Source: Endocalyx cinctus
Lineage: Eukaryota > Ascomycota > Sordariomycetes > Amphisphaeriales > Apiosporaceae
Assembly (NCBI GenBank): GCA_001600455.1
Contig: BCKC01000001.1
Location: forward strand, 4,490,441 to 4,554,440
Direction: 5' to 3'
DNA length: 64,000 nucleotides
A model generated the notes under the pieces. That model made no database searches and was not told where the DNA came from. It saw only the letters and a list, made by a program, of their open reading frames with translations. The translations under genes were made by a program, and so were the position numbers. This document shows, in pieces, positions 33,819 through 46,549 of the stretch (positions are counted from its first letter, which is position 1; each line of letters begins with the position of its first letter).

Positions 33819-34610
33819 TTATACGAGGGCGCGCTCGTTGATGAAGTTGATGACATCATTCATCCCCGCGGGAGAATTAAACCAATGCCCGCCGTTCGGG
33901 TACTCTCTCCACGCCACTTCGGCGCCGAAACCCCTCATCGTATCCCTTAGCGCCCTCCCGAGCCCGACCGGAACGGTGCCGTCGTCCACGCAGTGCTCGA
34001 GCAGCACCGGCGTGCTTCGGAGTACGTCATTCCCGTTCGGGACGCCCTCGAGGCCTAGAATCCCCCTCGTCTCGGCCAGGGTCCGGCCCGGAAACGGCAT
34101 ACGGCAGGAGAAGCCGAGGAAGGCCGAGAGGCGGGGCGGGACTCTCCGCTGCTGCCCCGAGTCCGGACGGTACGGAGGGAGGTCCAAGTTCAGAAGCGCG
34201 TGCACAGCCGTCGCCGCTCCCTGGCTGATCCCCGCTAAGATCAGCCGATCCGAACGCCCGCCCAAGTTCGCGATCTCGGCCGCGACGAGGCTTCGTACGC
34301 CGTCGACGCTCTCCCTCAACCCGAACGCCTGAAGCTCCTCCCGCTCGGAGAAGTCGCGGGTGTTCCAGATGTCGAACCACTGCGCCCACCGGTTACCCGG
34401 CATCGCGGCGCAGTCGCCTATCTTGGACTGGGGAAAGACCCAGCGAAAGGTGGGAAAGGCTTCGAAGAGGGTATAATTTCTAGAGTCGACGGAATAGGAG
34501 AGGGATTCCGCCAGCGACTTCGCGGAGCCGCCTCGGCCGTGCAGGAAAATAACGGTGTGGGTGTGCTGTCCGGAGGGAGGCGGGACGATGACGCAGTGGG
34601 GTATATCCAT
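33819..34610 (-). CDS. Acyl-protein thioesterase / carboxylesterase-like alpha/beta hydrolase, 263 aa
   Basis: Single exon. HTVIFLHGRGGSAKSLAESL is the oxyanion-side block. The nucleophile serine is in AGISQGAATAVHALL near residue 130, the aspartate in EHCVDDGTVPVGLG and the histidine in YPNGGHWFNSPAGM, so the catalytic triad is complete. The pattern fits the phospholipase/carboxylesterase family (Abhydrolase_2) that includes acyl-protein thioesterase 1. It lacks a signal peptide. Substrate (palmitoylated protein, lysophospholipid or other ester) is not evident. The gene is more GC-rich than its surroundings, which is normal for coding DNA here. Confidence 0.88.
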   Translation of the reverse strand: MDIPHCVIVPPPSGQHTHTVIFLHGRGGSAKSLAESLSYSVDSRNYTLFEAFPTFRWVFPQSKIGDCAAMPGNRWAQWFDIWNTRDFSEREELQAFGLRESVDGVRSLVAAEIANLGGRSDRLILAGISQGAATAVHALLNLDLPPYRPDSGQQRRVPPRLSAFLGFSCRMPFPGRTLAETRGILGLEGVPNGNDVLRSTPVLLEHCVDDGTVPVGLGRALRDTMRGFGAEVAWREYPNGGHWFNSPAGMNDVINFINERALV

Positions 34611-34860
34611 ATTTGGCTTAGGGTGGCGGTGATGGAATGTTTACACCAACGTATGAAATGTTTGCATAGTAGGTAGGTTCCAAGGTTGAAACTTCTTTTC
34701 CAGCGAGGCGTGTGGCTTCAGAGAGGAACCCCGAAATCTGGCACGAATCTTTGGGGGGTAGTTTCCAACCTATACACGATATTTTCTGTCTAATCTTACC
34801 TTTGAACAGGTAGGTATTCGTCATGCCGTACCCTACCTTATACCTATTTGATAGGTGGGG

Positions 34861-35181
34861 CTAATCAATTAGGCATCCATCAACCACTTCGGTGGTGAAG
34901 CAAGCTAGTTCGTTAATGGCCGTTGCAAACTGCCTTACGAAGCTGTCCCTCGGTCCTACGCTATAAAGGATACTCGCTCCAGTGCCTTCAACTTGATGCA
35001 CATTTTTGAAATGCCAAGTACCTAAAAAAAATACTCTGGGCTTAATAACCAATCCCCTTTCAACCCACGAGATCGGATACCATCTAGCCCTACGAGTAAG
35101 TGCCGCCTGGGCGAACTGTTTGGTGAACCAATCTGTTCCGTGCATTGAGATCAGCATGCATGAAAACCATGCAATGTCCAT
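34861..35181 (-). CDS. Doubtful small ORF, 106 aa, no recognised family
   Basis: An ATG-started frame with mixed composition (for example RRARWYPISWVERGLVIKPR) and no low-complexity bias. It has no known motif. It lies between the thioesterase promoter and the TFIIE leader region. It may be an unknown gene or part of a decayed element. Confidence 0.2.
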   Translation of the reverse strand: MDIAWFSCMLISMHGTDWFTKQFAQAALTRRARWYPISWVERGLVIKPRVFFLGTWHFKNVHQVEGTGASILYSVGPRDSFVRQFATAINELACFTTEVVDGCLID

Positions 35182-36371
35182 CCACGTCGAGTAGGCAGGT
35201 AAACAGGTAGGCAGGTAGGCTGATAAGGTGGCCTATTCGGTGATTGTAGATAGTAAACATCAACAACTTAACTACGTAATTATTCGGGCAAAATAAGGAC
35301 GAGGACGATCAAATGTTAAAGGTTGGTAGTGTAATAGGTACTCCGTACTGTATTATATAAGGCTCTGGACTCTAAGAATCTGGAGGCTTCTTAAGAAGTG
35401 GGTCACCATTTACCTTGAATACTGTAGCGCGATAGATATTACCAGATTTCCAAGTATTACCTTTTTTCTTCTTTTCTTCTTCTTTTTTTCTCTCTTTTTT
35501 TCTCTCTACAATTACTTACTTGGTATTTATTTAAGCTTTTTGAAACAAGTAAATGGATTAGTCTTTACAAGTTGTATAAATAAATATATGTGTATTTATT
35601 TATTTTTTATTCTAAATATACTCTGTACTAAAGTAGACTAACCTAAATGAGATTTTTTCTTTTCTGGAGCAGAGATATACACAGTAGTACTAGTACAGTA
35701 TGATGGGTAAATAACGGCATCTGGTTAGGTATTTGCACCTGGTAGGGACTGGCAGGGAAGGGGCCCTTGCTAAAATTGGGGTGTTATACTCACAGTCCTG
35801 ACGGTGTGCTCGAAAACCGCCCTAGAAAATACTGGAACAGATCTAGCCAGGCTGCCAGGGCATAAAGAACCCTGGCCATTTACCTGACAGGTGTCGCCAG
35901 ATACCTAGGTACATGTCAGCAGCAGCCTAGAGCTTTGATGCTCCTAGTAAATGACTTGCATACCAAATAATTTACTTCATTCTTCTTCATCTTCATCATC
36001 CATCCTTCACCTCTACATACAAACTACCAAAAAACACCAAAACCTACCAAACCCTACCAAAATCTACCAAAAACAAAACCACCTACCAGAAAACCTATCA
36101 CCAAAAACCACCACAAAAAAACTACCAAAAACTCATACGCATAATACCAAATATCTATGCTGGATACCAAACATCTATACCTGATCGCATTTGTGATCAG
36201 GTTGTCTACTCTCTAAAACAATCATCAACAATCTCCATTAGAAGGCAAAATTATACACGAAAAAAAAAAAAACATTATCATCAGGAGCAGAATTTATTCT
36301 CCTTCTCTTCATCACTAATCCACGCCTCTCAATCTCATTTCTTTATTCTTACCTCGAATAATTACATCGCA
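35182..36371. other. Intergenic region upstream of TFIIE alpha
   Basis: No gene seen. Repeated ACCAAAAACC-type low-complexity sequence fills 36020-36150, and pyrimidine-rich DNA around 35460-35510. The part before 36372 is the likely promoter and leader of TFA1. Confidence 0.55.
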
Positions 36372-37661
36372 ATGACGGACAAGCTCGAACTACCTAAAAC
36401 TTTGGTGCGATCCGTCGCCCGCGCATTTTATGATCCTCGGGATTTCGACACTAGGCATATCCTGATCATAGAGGCTCTCATCTACCACTCCGCCCTCCGC
36501 GACGATGACATGTCCCATCTGATGAACATGAATATGAAAGATCTCCATCGTATATGTGCCCGGCTACGCGACGACCGCCTTCTACAAGTCCATATCCGAC
36601 CAGAACTTCGGGAAGGTCACAATAGACCGACAAATCGCACCTATTACTTCATCGACTACCGTCAAGCCATAGATGCGATCAAGTGGAGAGTCTTCACCAT
36701 CGACAAAGCGGTACAAGGAGATTCAAAACCAACAAACGAGAAGAAGGAATATTTCTGCCAACGCTGCAAAGCAGAATGGACACAACTCGAGGTCCTCGAC
36801 AAGATGGATCCTTTACGCGGATTCCTTTGCCATCGATGCAATCACGTCCTTACCTTCGACCCGGACCGAGAAGCAGGCGGTCATGAACATTCTACTCGAT
36901 TAAACAACCAACTTCGCTTCATCACCGATTTACTTCCGAAGATCGACAGCGCCGTCATCCCCGAATGCACCTTCGAGGACGCTCATAGAAATGCGCGCCC
37001 CGTCATTCGCGACGCCACCAACCAGGTCGCCGCCTCCGTCGCGGTCGAGAGCATGTCGAGGCCGACCGCGGTCAAGGGAATGGCAAATACAGGCCCCCAG
37101 TCAATTGCTATCAGCATCACCGATTCCGAGGCACCCACCGAGGCCGAGCTGGAGGCGGAACGCGAACGGAAAGAAAAAGTGGCAGCCGCCAATGCTCTTC
37201 CGGTCTGGCATACGAACAGCACCGTCAGCGGCGCCTCTTACGTCGGCGCAAACGACTCACAACCTACACCTTTCAAGTCTAGCGCCGAAGACGAGGATGC
37301 TAAGAAACCAGTCGATCAACCTGCCGCTAGCAACGAGACGGACTACCAGGAAGACATTGACAAGATCCTGAGCAACATCGCTATGGAACAGCAACGGGAA
37401 GCCGAAGAGGACGAGGATTCCGACGAAGAGGACGAGGAGGAGGAAGACGAAGACATGTTCGAGGACATCACGAATACGGCCAATACCTCTGCCGTAAGCC
37501 CGATCGTCTCCAATGAACTTAAGAGACCGGCCTCGAGCGGTCCCACCAGCGCGGCAGACACACCCACTTCAGACGGAAAGCCAGCTAAGAGAGTTAAAGT
37601 CGAGGAACCGGCCGACGACGCGGAGAGTGACGAAGAGGAGTTCGCTTTCGAGGACGTATGA
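36372..37661 (+). CDS. TFA1: Transcription initiation factor TFIIE subunit alpha, 429 aa
   Basis: Single exon. The N-terminal winged helix is clear: LPKTLVRSVARAFYDPRDFD, then LIYHSALRDDDMSHLMNMNM and LHRICARLRDDRLLQVH. The zinc ribbon has CxxC pairs in YFCQRCKAEW and FLCHRCNHVL (about residues 128-131 and 153-156). The C-terminal half is acidic (EEDEDSDEEDEEEEDEDMFEDI), with the short FAFEDV end. Length and order match fungal Tfa1. Family knowledge: part of the RNA polymerase II preinitiation complex, recruiting and stimulating TFIIH. Confidence 0.95.
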   Translation: MTDKLELPKTLVRSVARAFYDPRDFDTRHILIIEALIYHSALRDDDMSHLMNMNMKDLHRICARLRDDRLLQVHIRPELREGHNRPTNRTYYFIDYRQAIDAIKWRVFTIDKAVQGDSKPTNEKKEYFCQRCKAEWTQLEVLDKMDPLRGFLCHRCNHVLTFDPDREAGGHEHSTRLNNQLRFITDLLPKIDSAVIPECTFEDAHRNARPVIRDATNQVAASVAVESMSRPTAVKGMANTGPQSIAISITDSEAPTEAELEAERERKEKVAAANALPVWHTNSTVSGASYVGANDSQPTPFKSSAEDEDAKKPVDQPAASNETDYQEDIDKILSNIAMEQQREAEEDEDSDEEDEEEEDEDMFEDITNTANTSAVSPIVSNELKRPASSGPTSAADTPTSDGKPAKRVKVEEPADDAESDEEEFAFEDV

Positions 37662-38739
37662 TATCGATACTTTGTTTTTTATATATATATATTTATTAAA
37701 GCGTTGTGATATAAAGGGCGCATTGCAGGGGAAAGCTTGAATTGTTTTGACATGCGCTATTTTCGTGCATATAAAAAGGAGTTAAAAGGTACAACAAAAA
37801 GTTGAAGCGGAAAATATATCTTGTCGAAGAAAAAAGTCATACACACACTATTACTTACACGGTCTATTTCACATACTCCCCCTGTCATACTGTACAACAA
37901 ATGGAAAAGGGATATATAATAAATTAAAACCCTCAAGGGAAATGGTGAAAAAGGGACAAATGTACAAAACAAAAAAAGACTTCCTTTTTTTCAACACTGT
38001 TATGGATGGAAAACAGGCAGGAATATGAACATCTACGCAAGTTTGAGGAACGATAATGCATGGGTGGGTGAATGGGCGGTATAATATGTATATAATCTGC
38101 TCCTCTTTTCTCTACTTGAACCTCTTCGTCGTATATAGGCATCACGGAGGAGAGAGAATCTTTCAATTGATACCCAGCGGTGCGAAGGAAATAATAACAA
38201 TCAATGTTAAAACAATAAATTTCTCGTCACGTAGAATCCCATCGATCACCAACTTGATCTGGCACAGATTTTCAAAATCGCATGTTTATTCACCTTGATC
38301 ATTTCCAGGTCATACGTACGTACATACAAGCAAGGTTCCCTAAATACCACCTCTACCCAACCCACTTCTACGTGGACTAATGTGGCATTTTCTTCGAATA
38401 ACAAATGTCCCATCTCTCGTTTGACTGGTCTTTTTTTTTTTTTTTTGACTGGACACTTTTCAAGAAGGGGAATTTTTGTTTTAAATTTCTCACCTGAGAT
38501 GGAGAGAAAGTAAGCAAACCAAAAAAAAAAAAAAGTAAAGAGAAATAAAATTGAACATTTTTTTATAGAAAAAATACACCTCGCCCAGTCACTCCATTCC
38601 CCGTTCCATCCATCCTAGGATTGGTTCTCTCCAGTGCGTGTTACAAAAGTGTATCGAAGAGAGTCTAATTTTTGTAGTGGTTTTCGTCACCCTGTCCATA
38701 TTGGACGAGAGCGAGTGAGGATATTTACCATTTACAGAT
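37662..38739. other. Convergent 3' intergenic region between TFA1 and SMC1
   Basis: No gene supported. Homopolymers of A and T near 38430 and 38520 and short open stretches without protein character. Confidence 0.6.
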
Positions 38740-41700
38740 TTACACGTATTTACGTAACTATAGTGAAGAATATGAATTAGCAATGATTTTTTTTTTGTTG
38801 AAAAAGTGAGGGTTGGATTTGAGGGGTAAAACTTACATCCAGTGTCAATGTTCTAGAACTATTCACGTCCTGATCCCTATAAACACCGACCAAGCTTTCA
38901 CTGTCCTGGAAGAGTCCGGTCTTGAGACTGATGACGATAAACTGCATGCCAGGACCCGCATGGTCTCTTATGTAATTCTTGATCTTGTCCACGTTCGCGT
39001 TGTCGAGGGCGGCGTCGACTTCGTCCAAGACAAAGAACGGAGAGGGTTGGTACGAGTGGATGGCGAAGAGGAGCGCGAGAGCGGCCATGGTCTTTTCACC
39101 TCCGGACAGGTGTTCCATATCTCGGAATCGCTTGAGCGGAGGCATCGCGTGGTATTTGACGCCCGAGAGGTACGGCTGGTCCGTGTCCTCTTCCATATCT
39201 AGATAGGCTTGTCCTCCCAGGGGATACTGCTCCGACCGCGTCAAATCCCGGTATACCTGTGAGATTTGGTCCTTGATATGCGAGAAGGCCTTGTCGAAAA
39301 GATCAAACCGAGCTGCCTTCACTTGGTCAAAAGCTTCCTTCGCTTCGCGGTACGATGCTTTCGACTCGTCGAATTCGCGCTCTGTTGCTTTGAGACGTGC
39401 TTCTACGACTCCTAGTCGCTCCATTGCTCGCATGTTCGGGTTTAGCTTCTCCAACTCCGATGTCAACGACGCAATCTTCTGTTGCAACTGCTCTTCGACG
39501 TTGTCGTTGTCGGGCTATAAGGGGTACAAAATCAGTCCGTCTGTTCGTTCATAAGCTAGCAATCCCAATAAACTTACGTTCTTGAACTCCTCATCCAAGG
39601 AATCAAAATCAATATCGATGCCGTAATCATTCATGGCATCCTCCATGGCGTCAGCCTCGTCTCCATCATCAACGTCCATGGCGTCCGGGTCCTGGTGCAA
39701 GAGGCCATCTTCGTTCGGGAGGTTGTCGAGCGATCCCTCATTCAGCGGGATATCGATCTGCTCTAACCTACACCGTTTGAGCAGGGCAAACTTGCTAGCC
39801 GCGTTCTTTTGGGCTTCTGCTTGTAGTCCATTAATTGCTTTCTGTCTAGCGTCGATATCTTTGCTTCTCTTCTGCAAATCAGCCTTTGCGCTGTCCACTT
39901 TTTCGCTCCGCTTGGCAAGCTCTTCCTTCAGCTCGGCGAGCTCTTCTTGGAGCGCTTCCAGCTCGTCCCGGTCATTTCCCATCGCATCTTCAATCTTCTT
40001 TTTCTCGGCCTCGTATGATTTTATGTCCTTAGAGAGCCGTTTTAATTTATCTTGGAGGCTGCTCAATCGTCTCTTGGTCTCCTCTAGTCTGGAGGTTTCC
40101 CAGCTCTTGGAGTTTTCAAGTCTTGATCTCTGGAGATCAAGCTCGCCGCGCTTCTTGGCGGCCTCTTGTTCTAAGCTGCCTTGCTGGACTTCGTACGCAC
40201 GAATATCGGAATACCCGAGTCGTTTGCAGAAATCGGAAAAGATCTTATCTTCGACTTGAGCAATTGCGTTCTTGAACTTGTCCACCGACGACCGAGTTCG
40301 CTGCAGCTTCTGGTCTTCTTCCTTGAACTTTGGTTGCCACTCCTTAAGCTGGCGTTTCACGTGGTCCAATTCTTTCTTTTTGCTGGACAAGTTTTGGTCA
40401 AATGCCGCTAGCTCTTGGCGGGCGAACGCAAGTCGCTGCTCTAGTCCTGGAAGGTCACTGAGGAGCGACTCCTCAACAGGACCTGGCCGGTCAGATCGAG
40501 GCAGTTTCTCAAGCTCATCCCGAAATTTTTCAACCAACTTCCGGAGATTCTGGACATCGTGTTCCTCGAAGCGTCGTTTGCCTCCTTTGTTCTCAGGCCC
40601 GCGACCACCTGTCATCAAACCGGCCTTATGAATAACGAATCCTTCCAAAGTGACGGCCTTAACTTGTATTTTACGTTCGTAGCAAACATGCCTGGCGATA
40701 TCTAGAGTGTCACAGACGATTGAGCTACCGCAGGCATACGACATAGCGCGCTCTAACGAGGAGTCGAAGTTAATTGTGTCAATGGTCAATCTTGCACCAG
40801 AGATGCCTTTAACAGCGCTGTTGGGAGCGTTGACTTTGATGTTGTCCAGAGGGATGAAGGTCATGGGTGGAAAACGTTGGTCCTTAAGGTACTGGACACA
40901 CTCAACACCGGTCTTCTCAGTATCGACTATGACCGAGTCAAAATCCCGGCCAAGCGCGGTAATGACAGCTTCGTCGAATTTTTTCTGTTTCGGTTTGCAA
41001 AGATCGCCGACTCGCCCTTTGACTCCGGGATAGATGCGCTTTAGCGACGTTACCATTTCTTTCATCCGCGTTTCTCTATCGTTTTGTCGTTTACCATCGT
41101 CCGCTTCTTGTATTTTCTTTAGGACTTCCTGAAGTTTTTCTTCAAGCTCCCTTCTCTTCTGGTCCATTCTGGTCCGCTCCGATTTGACTTGGTTGTATTC
41201 CTTCTTGTTTGCTTCGATGTCTGACGATACCTTCTTCACCGCAGCTTGTGTTGTATCCCTCCGCTCCTTAAGCGTAGCTAATTCGGTTTCCAACTTCTGC
41301 ACGGCTGCCTGGTAGCTATCAACCTTGCCCTTGAGGCTGTTGACGGTTACTTCGTCCGTCTTTAACTGGCGATTGAGATTCTGTAACTGGGCCTGGTTCT
41401 CTGATGATTTAGCCATAGCCTGAGCTCGAAGCGAGTTGTACTCTCTCCGATCGGCGTCACTCAGTTCTTTGCCTTGTTTCTTCATCGTCTCTTTCCACTG
41501 GTCCTCGAACTGCTTCTGAGCCTTCTGAAGGGTGGTCAGATCCTTCTCCACCTTGGCGATAGTTTTGGCCTGGTCGTCATGCTCTTTTTGCACGGACTCG
41601 ATTCTCTTTTTAATCGTGTCAGCTTGCGCGGTTGTCTGCTGTACTTTCTCGTCGATAGGAATTAAGCTGTTCTCTTTCTCTTCTAACTCCTTCTCCTGCT

Positions 41701-42798
41701 TCCTGATCTGACGCTCGACCCTGTGAACTTCTTTCGAGGCTTCGACCTGATCCTTACGAGCAGACTCAAGTTTCCTCTCGAATGATTCGACATTGCGACG
41801 GAATTCCTTAAGATTCTCCTGGTGTTCCTGAATCTTAGCACTAGATTCATCCATCACGCGTTGAAAATGATAGAGCTTCCATAGAATATGAGTCACTATG
41901 GTGCCGTCGCGTTCATCCGTCTTTGCCTGGAAACTTTCGGCCTCTCTCTTCTGTTCCTGGTATTGTCTAATCTCTGAATTGATACCACGACGTCTCTGGA
42001 GCTGGAAGTTTGTGTTTTCGGCAGCTTGTTCGGCCTCGCCCTGAAGCCTGTCGTACTCGGCTTTGTATTCCAAACTACCGGAGATTTGCTCTATCAGACG
42101 AGTGAGGTCCTGTGGGCTCTGGGAAGCGATGGCTTCGACGTCACCTTGAAAGACGAGGAAGTTGCGAGCTTTGATCAATATGTTCTCGGACTCGAGGGCT
42201 TCGTTGTATTGTTGGGCAGTCACGACGCGATCATTGATTCGATATTCGCTAGAACCTTGGTTCGTGATACTGCGCTTCCATCGATGCTCGTCGCCAACAT
42301 CGTCTTCGTAGACGGCCATAACCCAGGCTGTTTTCGGATCGGATCGATTAGGTCTATCCTGGTCGTCTCCGGCATGACCATTCGTATGGCCGTTCGTGGT
42401 TGGATCGGCAGCCGAGCCATCATCATTTATCTTAGAAGTTTTGAGGACACGACCTCGATATACCAAATCCTTCAGGTGAGCCGATCGCAGATGTGAAGAT
42501 TTTATGCCGAGAACGAAGGATATAGCATCCATACTATAAGAAGCGACGAAGAAGTCAGTATGCCTCGCGCATATACAGAATGGTTATACAAACGGTAGTT
42601 GCTTACGAATTTGATTTACCAGATCCATTGGGACCGATGATGGAGGTGAAATATGAATCTCCGAACAATAGGATATGATGTCCCTTGTAGGACTTGAAAT
42701 CTACATTTACGCGCGTTAGAAATGGATTAAAGAGGAGAAGTTTTGAATTGAAGATGAAGATACATACTAAATAACTCCAAACGAATTAGTTTACCCAT
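38740..42798 (-). CDS. SMC1: Cohesin subunit Smc1, 1258 aa
   Basis: Five exons on the minus strand: 42798-42768, 42700-42607, 42533-39578, 39514-38837 and 38757-38740, closing in frame. Residues 33-40 are the Walker A GPNGSGKS. Long coiled coils flank the hinge (about residues 545-700, with KGRVGDLCKPKQKKFDEAV and GFVIHKAGLMTGGRGPENKG). The signature LSGGEKTMAALALLFAIHSY lies near 1163 and Walker B FFVLDEVDAALDNANVDKI near 1188. The last exon is only 18 nt and encodes LRKYV, completing the usual TLDLRKY-like end. Family knowledge: with Smc3 and Scc1 it forms the ring that holds sister chromatids. Confidence 0.96.
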
Positions 42799-43982
42799 TT
42801 TGATTTGGTTGTCGAGTAAATAACTTTGGCGAAAAGAGGATGAAAAACGGAAGACGAAATAAACGCGACTCGAAGATGCGCGCAAAGGATATATAACCTA
42901 GCTTTTTATGGGACGAATTTCTGATTATTGCTATATGATGGAGTGAAAATAACTTAAGCGCATGGTAATAATCAATGACATATAAGTCTATTGAAACCTA
43001 TTAATACGGGATGTACTGGAAAATAAAGAAAGTGAAAATGAATGACCACGCCATAAAAAAAATAAATAAAATAAAAATAAAAAATTACTTGCGAAAGCAC
43101 TCTAACTATAACATTTAATGCGATAGTTACGCGACTTTTGGTGTTTGCTACTTACCGCGGGGAGAAATAAGTTAGACGCACAGGCCAGCTAATTTTCAAA
43201 CCAATCAAATTTTGAAGCCACTCCCGCCTATTTCTACCTTTTTTTTTTTTTTTGTAACATTTCTTCTTCACGTTCTAATTCTACCTGACTACGTAGTAAT
43301 TATACCAAAATCAACCATATAAAATGATCATGTAGAACTTGGTGATCATACTATTGTTGGAGAGAAATTATTTCTAGAAAACACCGTGATCAATTTCACG
43401 TGGTTGCTCCATTTCCACAGCTGCCCGCCGATAGTCAAATCGACATCAACCTAGCAGACGGTTGTAATGAGAGTCACCGTGGATACTTATTAAGATGAGA
43501 TGGCTAAGCATTGGTGTCTCTTGAAATATGAAATTATCCAAAATTCAAGTACGTACAAAGAGGGATCTACTATCTTGGGGTAGAATACCTAAATATGTAC
43601 CGTGTATCAACTTATTGGCCATCCTCTCGACGCCCTATAACTTGGTCATAAAAATGGCGGATTGACATATGCATATCAAAAGTGTTTGAGCGCGGAGCCA
43701 TTGTAACCATCAAACCTACTCATATCAGCTCCTCTCGATAGGTTAAGGGAAGCTGGTGGCCTGCTCAAGTTCTCGGTGAAGCCAGGATATACTGGGTCAT
43801 TTTTCTCCGAAATAAGTTATACCTTCTTCCCTCGGTTTCTTGAATGCTGTACAAATTTGACTTTGGATACTGCCTGTAAGAAAAAGGAGGCGCTGGGGAA
43901 GAGGAATAGGTAGCTTTAACCGAAAACTTATGTTCTCTTGAAAGGTCAAGTTCAATCAATACTTCCAAAGGTTACCAGCCAG

Positions 43983-44014
<32 letters not shown>

Positions 44015-44637
44015 CTTACCTACACGTTAGCAGTCTAGCTACTTAGTCAACTAACCTAGTGCTTAGTATGCTAGTACCGTGTATAATACACTAAGGAGTA
44101 TTTCCTATTTGGGATACTTAGATCCATTATCTACAGAGTAGTAGAGTACTATGCACTTCCAAAAGTTGGAAGTATCGTAATCCTGGCCTGCCTCGTTTCG
44201 ATCCACTTCTTCCTTATTCAACTCGCTTATTGTTGACAAAGAATTTCATGCGTCTTTACACGATAAAAGTCAATTATCAGAATTGTTGATTGATAGATTA
44301 CTTAACCCAAATCCCAATTCAAGTGAAAAAGAATCAGTTCAAGGTTCTAATATTAGGTGTAAGGAGGACTAAGGGAATAAGGTAATACTTCTTGGATTTA
44401 TCTCTACCAGATTCCCTTGTTAATTGACAATGACGCAATTTAGTAAACGCATGTTCTTGGTGCATCACCCATGGACCCTTAAACCCTTCCTCGAATATAA
44501 GAGTATTGTTTTACAATACCATACACAAACATAACTGTTACTTGTATATGCCAAAATTCGATATGATGCTACTATTGTTATTATTGGTCGATATGTTGTT
44601 TGATTTGTTTTCCTATGCATAATAATTTTAATTTATC
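42799..44637. other. Divergent intergenic region between SMC1 and POL4
   Basis: No gene supported over 1.8 kb. It contains a GCCT repeat and AT-rich DNA, and serves as promoter region for both flanking genes. Confidence 0.6.
43982..44015. repeat. GCCT tetranucleotide microsatellite (about 8 copies)
   Basis: Uninterrupted GCCT units in non-coding DNA. Confidence 0.93.
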
Positions 44638-46549
44638 ATGGATTTAGACTTTCCTCCCATCTACCTACTACCGGCTCTACTTAGCACTGATGAGATCACC
44701 GAGTTAGAGAATCAGATACCCTCTCTAACGTATGATATTACCGAAGCCAAAATAATAATCGGCAAGATTTCTAAGAGAGAAAGAGCTCTTCTTGAATTAA
44801 GAAAACGCAAACTTCATTCTGAGGAGCTTATCAATGAAACGCGTACCGATCATGGCAAAACTCCACCATCAAAACGCAGGAAATTTCCACAGTCAACAGA
44901 AATCAGAAATACTGAAGGTTCTATCATAATATCTGATAGTGAAGAAAATGAAGAGAAAGATGGAAAAGCTTGCCGTGAATCTATCACGAAATCATTCACT
45001 TCGGAATTAGAAGATGGAGATGAGATAGTCAAAGTCGTTCGGCTAGCATGGTTCACTAAGAGTTTAGAGAGAGGTGAAATACTACCTGTGGATGACTACA
45101 TCATTTACAAGGGCCGTAAAAAAACACTTCCATCAATCACGGTCGCCTCTAGCCAAGAGGTAACAGCTACGCGTTTTGGGGGAGATAGCAACGAAGTTCC
45201 AATATTACACCGAGATCCCTCTGAAAGTCGGCATATCTCTATATCCTCTTCACATACAAGATTGTCATCTCACGGCAAAGTCCCTCAGTTGATAAATGAA
45301 ACCACTTCAGAACACGAAGCGACAAGTCTTCTACCACGGATTCCTGACTACTTACACACAATCTACTCTTGTCAACGTCCCACCCCGACAAATCCTCCTA
45401 ACGATGCATTCATCGAAAAGCTCAAGGAGATGAGAAAACTCAGAGAGCTCCAAGGGGATCATGTAGGTGTTCGAGCCTACTCGACGAGTATTGCCTCCAT
45501 TTCTGCTTATCCTTATCTGATTTCCCAGGTCGCCGGTGAGTTTTTCCAACTATTCTATAAAAGTTCTTAAGAGCCACCAGGCTAATATGATGTATATAGA
45601 AGTCGAGGCTCTGCCGGGGTGTGGTAAGAAAATTGCTGCGCTATACCACCAATGGAGGACAACTGGCCAGCTGGAAGACCTGAACCGGGCAGATAATGAC
45701 CCTGAACTTTCTGTTCTCGGAGAATTTTTCCAAATATGGGGCGTTGCTGCTGCAACAGCCCGAGATTTCTACAACCGTGGTTGGCGTGATATTGACGACA
45801 TTGTTGAGCATGGTTGGCACAAAATTACCCGAGTCCAGCAGATCGGCGTTAAGTATTATGAAGAATTACAGGAGAAAATCCCGCGTGAGGAAGTCGAGTC
45901 TATTGCTGAAACGATCCTAGATCACGCCAACCAAATCCACGAGGGCTATCGGATGGCTATCGTCGGCGGATACAGAAGGGGCAAATCATCTAGCGGTGAC
46001 GTTGACGTCCTTCTCAGTCATCCTAACGCTCGGTTCACTGAAAACTTCGTCTTAGATATCGTTAAGAGCCTTGAAAAGACAAAGTTCATCGCCCACGTGC
46101 TTACTCAAAGCACGATCAACAGCGATAGGGGTCAGGAAGCTAAAGCTTGGAAGGGGCAAGACCACAGGTCCGCCGTTGGTTTTGATAGCCTCGATAAGGC
46201 TCTCGTTGTGTGGCAGAATCCTGTGTGGGACGATTCAGCTTCCCCGAAGAACACAAACCCTCATCGAAGAGTTGACATCATAATAAGCCCCTGGAAAACG
46301 GTAGGATGCGCCATTTGTGGATGGAGTGGCGCCACAACGTTTCAACGCGACCTCAGACGCTACTGCAGAGAAGTAAAATCCATGAAGTTCGATAGTAGCG
46401 GGGTACGAAGCCTTATTGATGGTCATTGGATTGATTTTGAGAGTGATCGAGACGGAAACCCAGCCCCCGATATGTTAACCGCCGAGAAGAGGTTATTCGA
46501 AGGAATTGGACTGGAGTGGCGGCCTCCAGAGGAGAGGTGTACGGGATGA
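44638..46549 (+). CDS. POL4: X-family DNA polymerase Pol4 (BRCT plus polymerase), 615 aa
   Basis: Exons 44638-45535 and 45600-46549. The first 160 residues contain BRCT elements, ending in VVRLAWFTKSLERGEILPVDDY, interrupted by a charged insert. The 8-kDa and fingers region has EALPGCGKKIAALYHQW and GVAAATARDFYNRGW. The palm has the metal-binding motif GGYRRGKSSSGDVDVLLSH (about residues 422-440, two aspartates), with the third aspartate in RRVDIIIS near 522. The C-terminus LFEGIGLEWRPPEER matches the end of pol lambda/mu-like enzymes. Family knowledge: gap-filling in non-homologous end joining and base excision repair. Moderately diverged but all catalytic residues are present. Confidence 0.93.

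Noticed and set aside
37343..37567. Serine-rich minus-strand frame inside TFA1
   Set aside because: Antisense shadow of the acidic region of TFIIE alpha.
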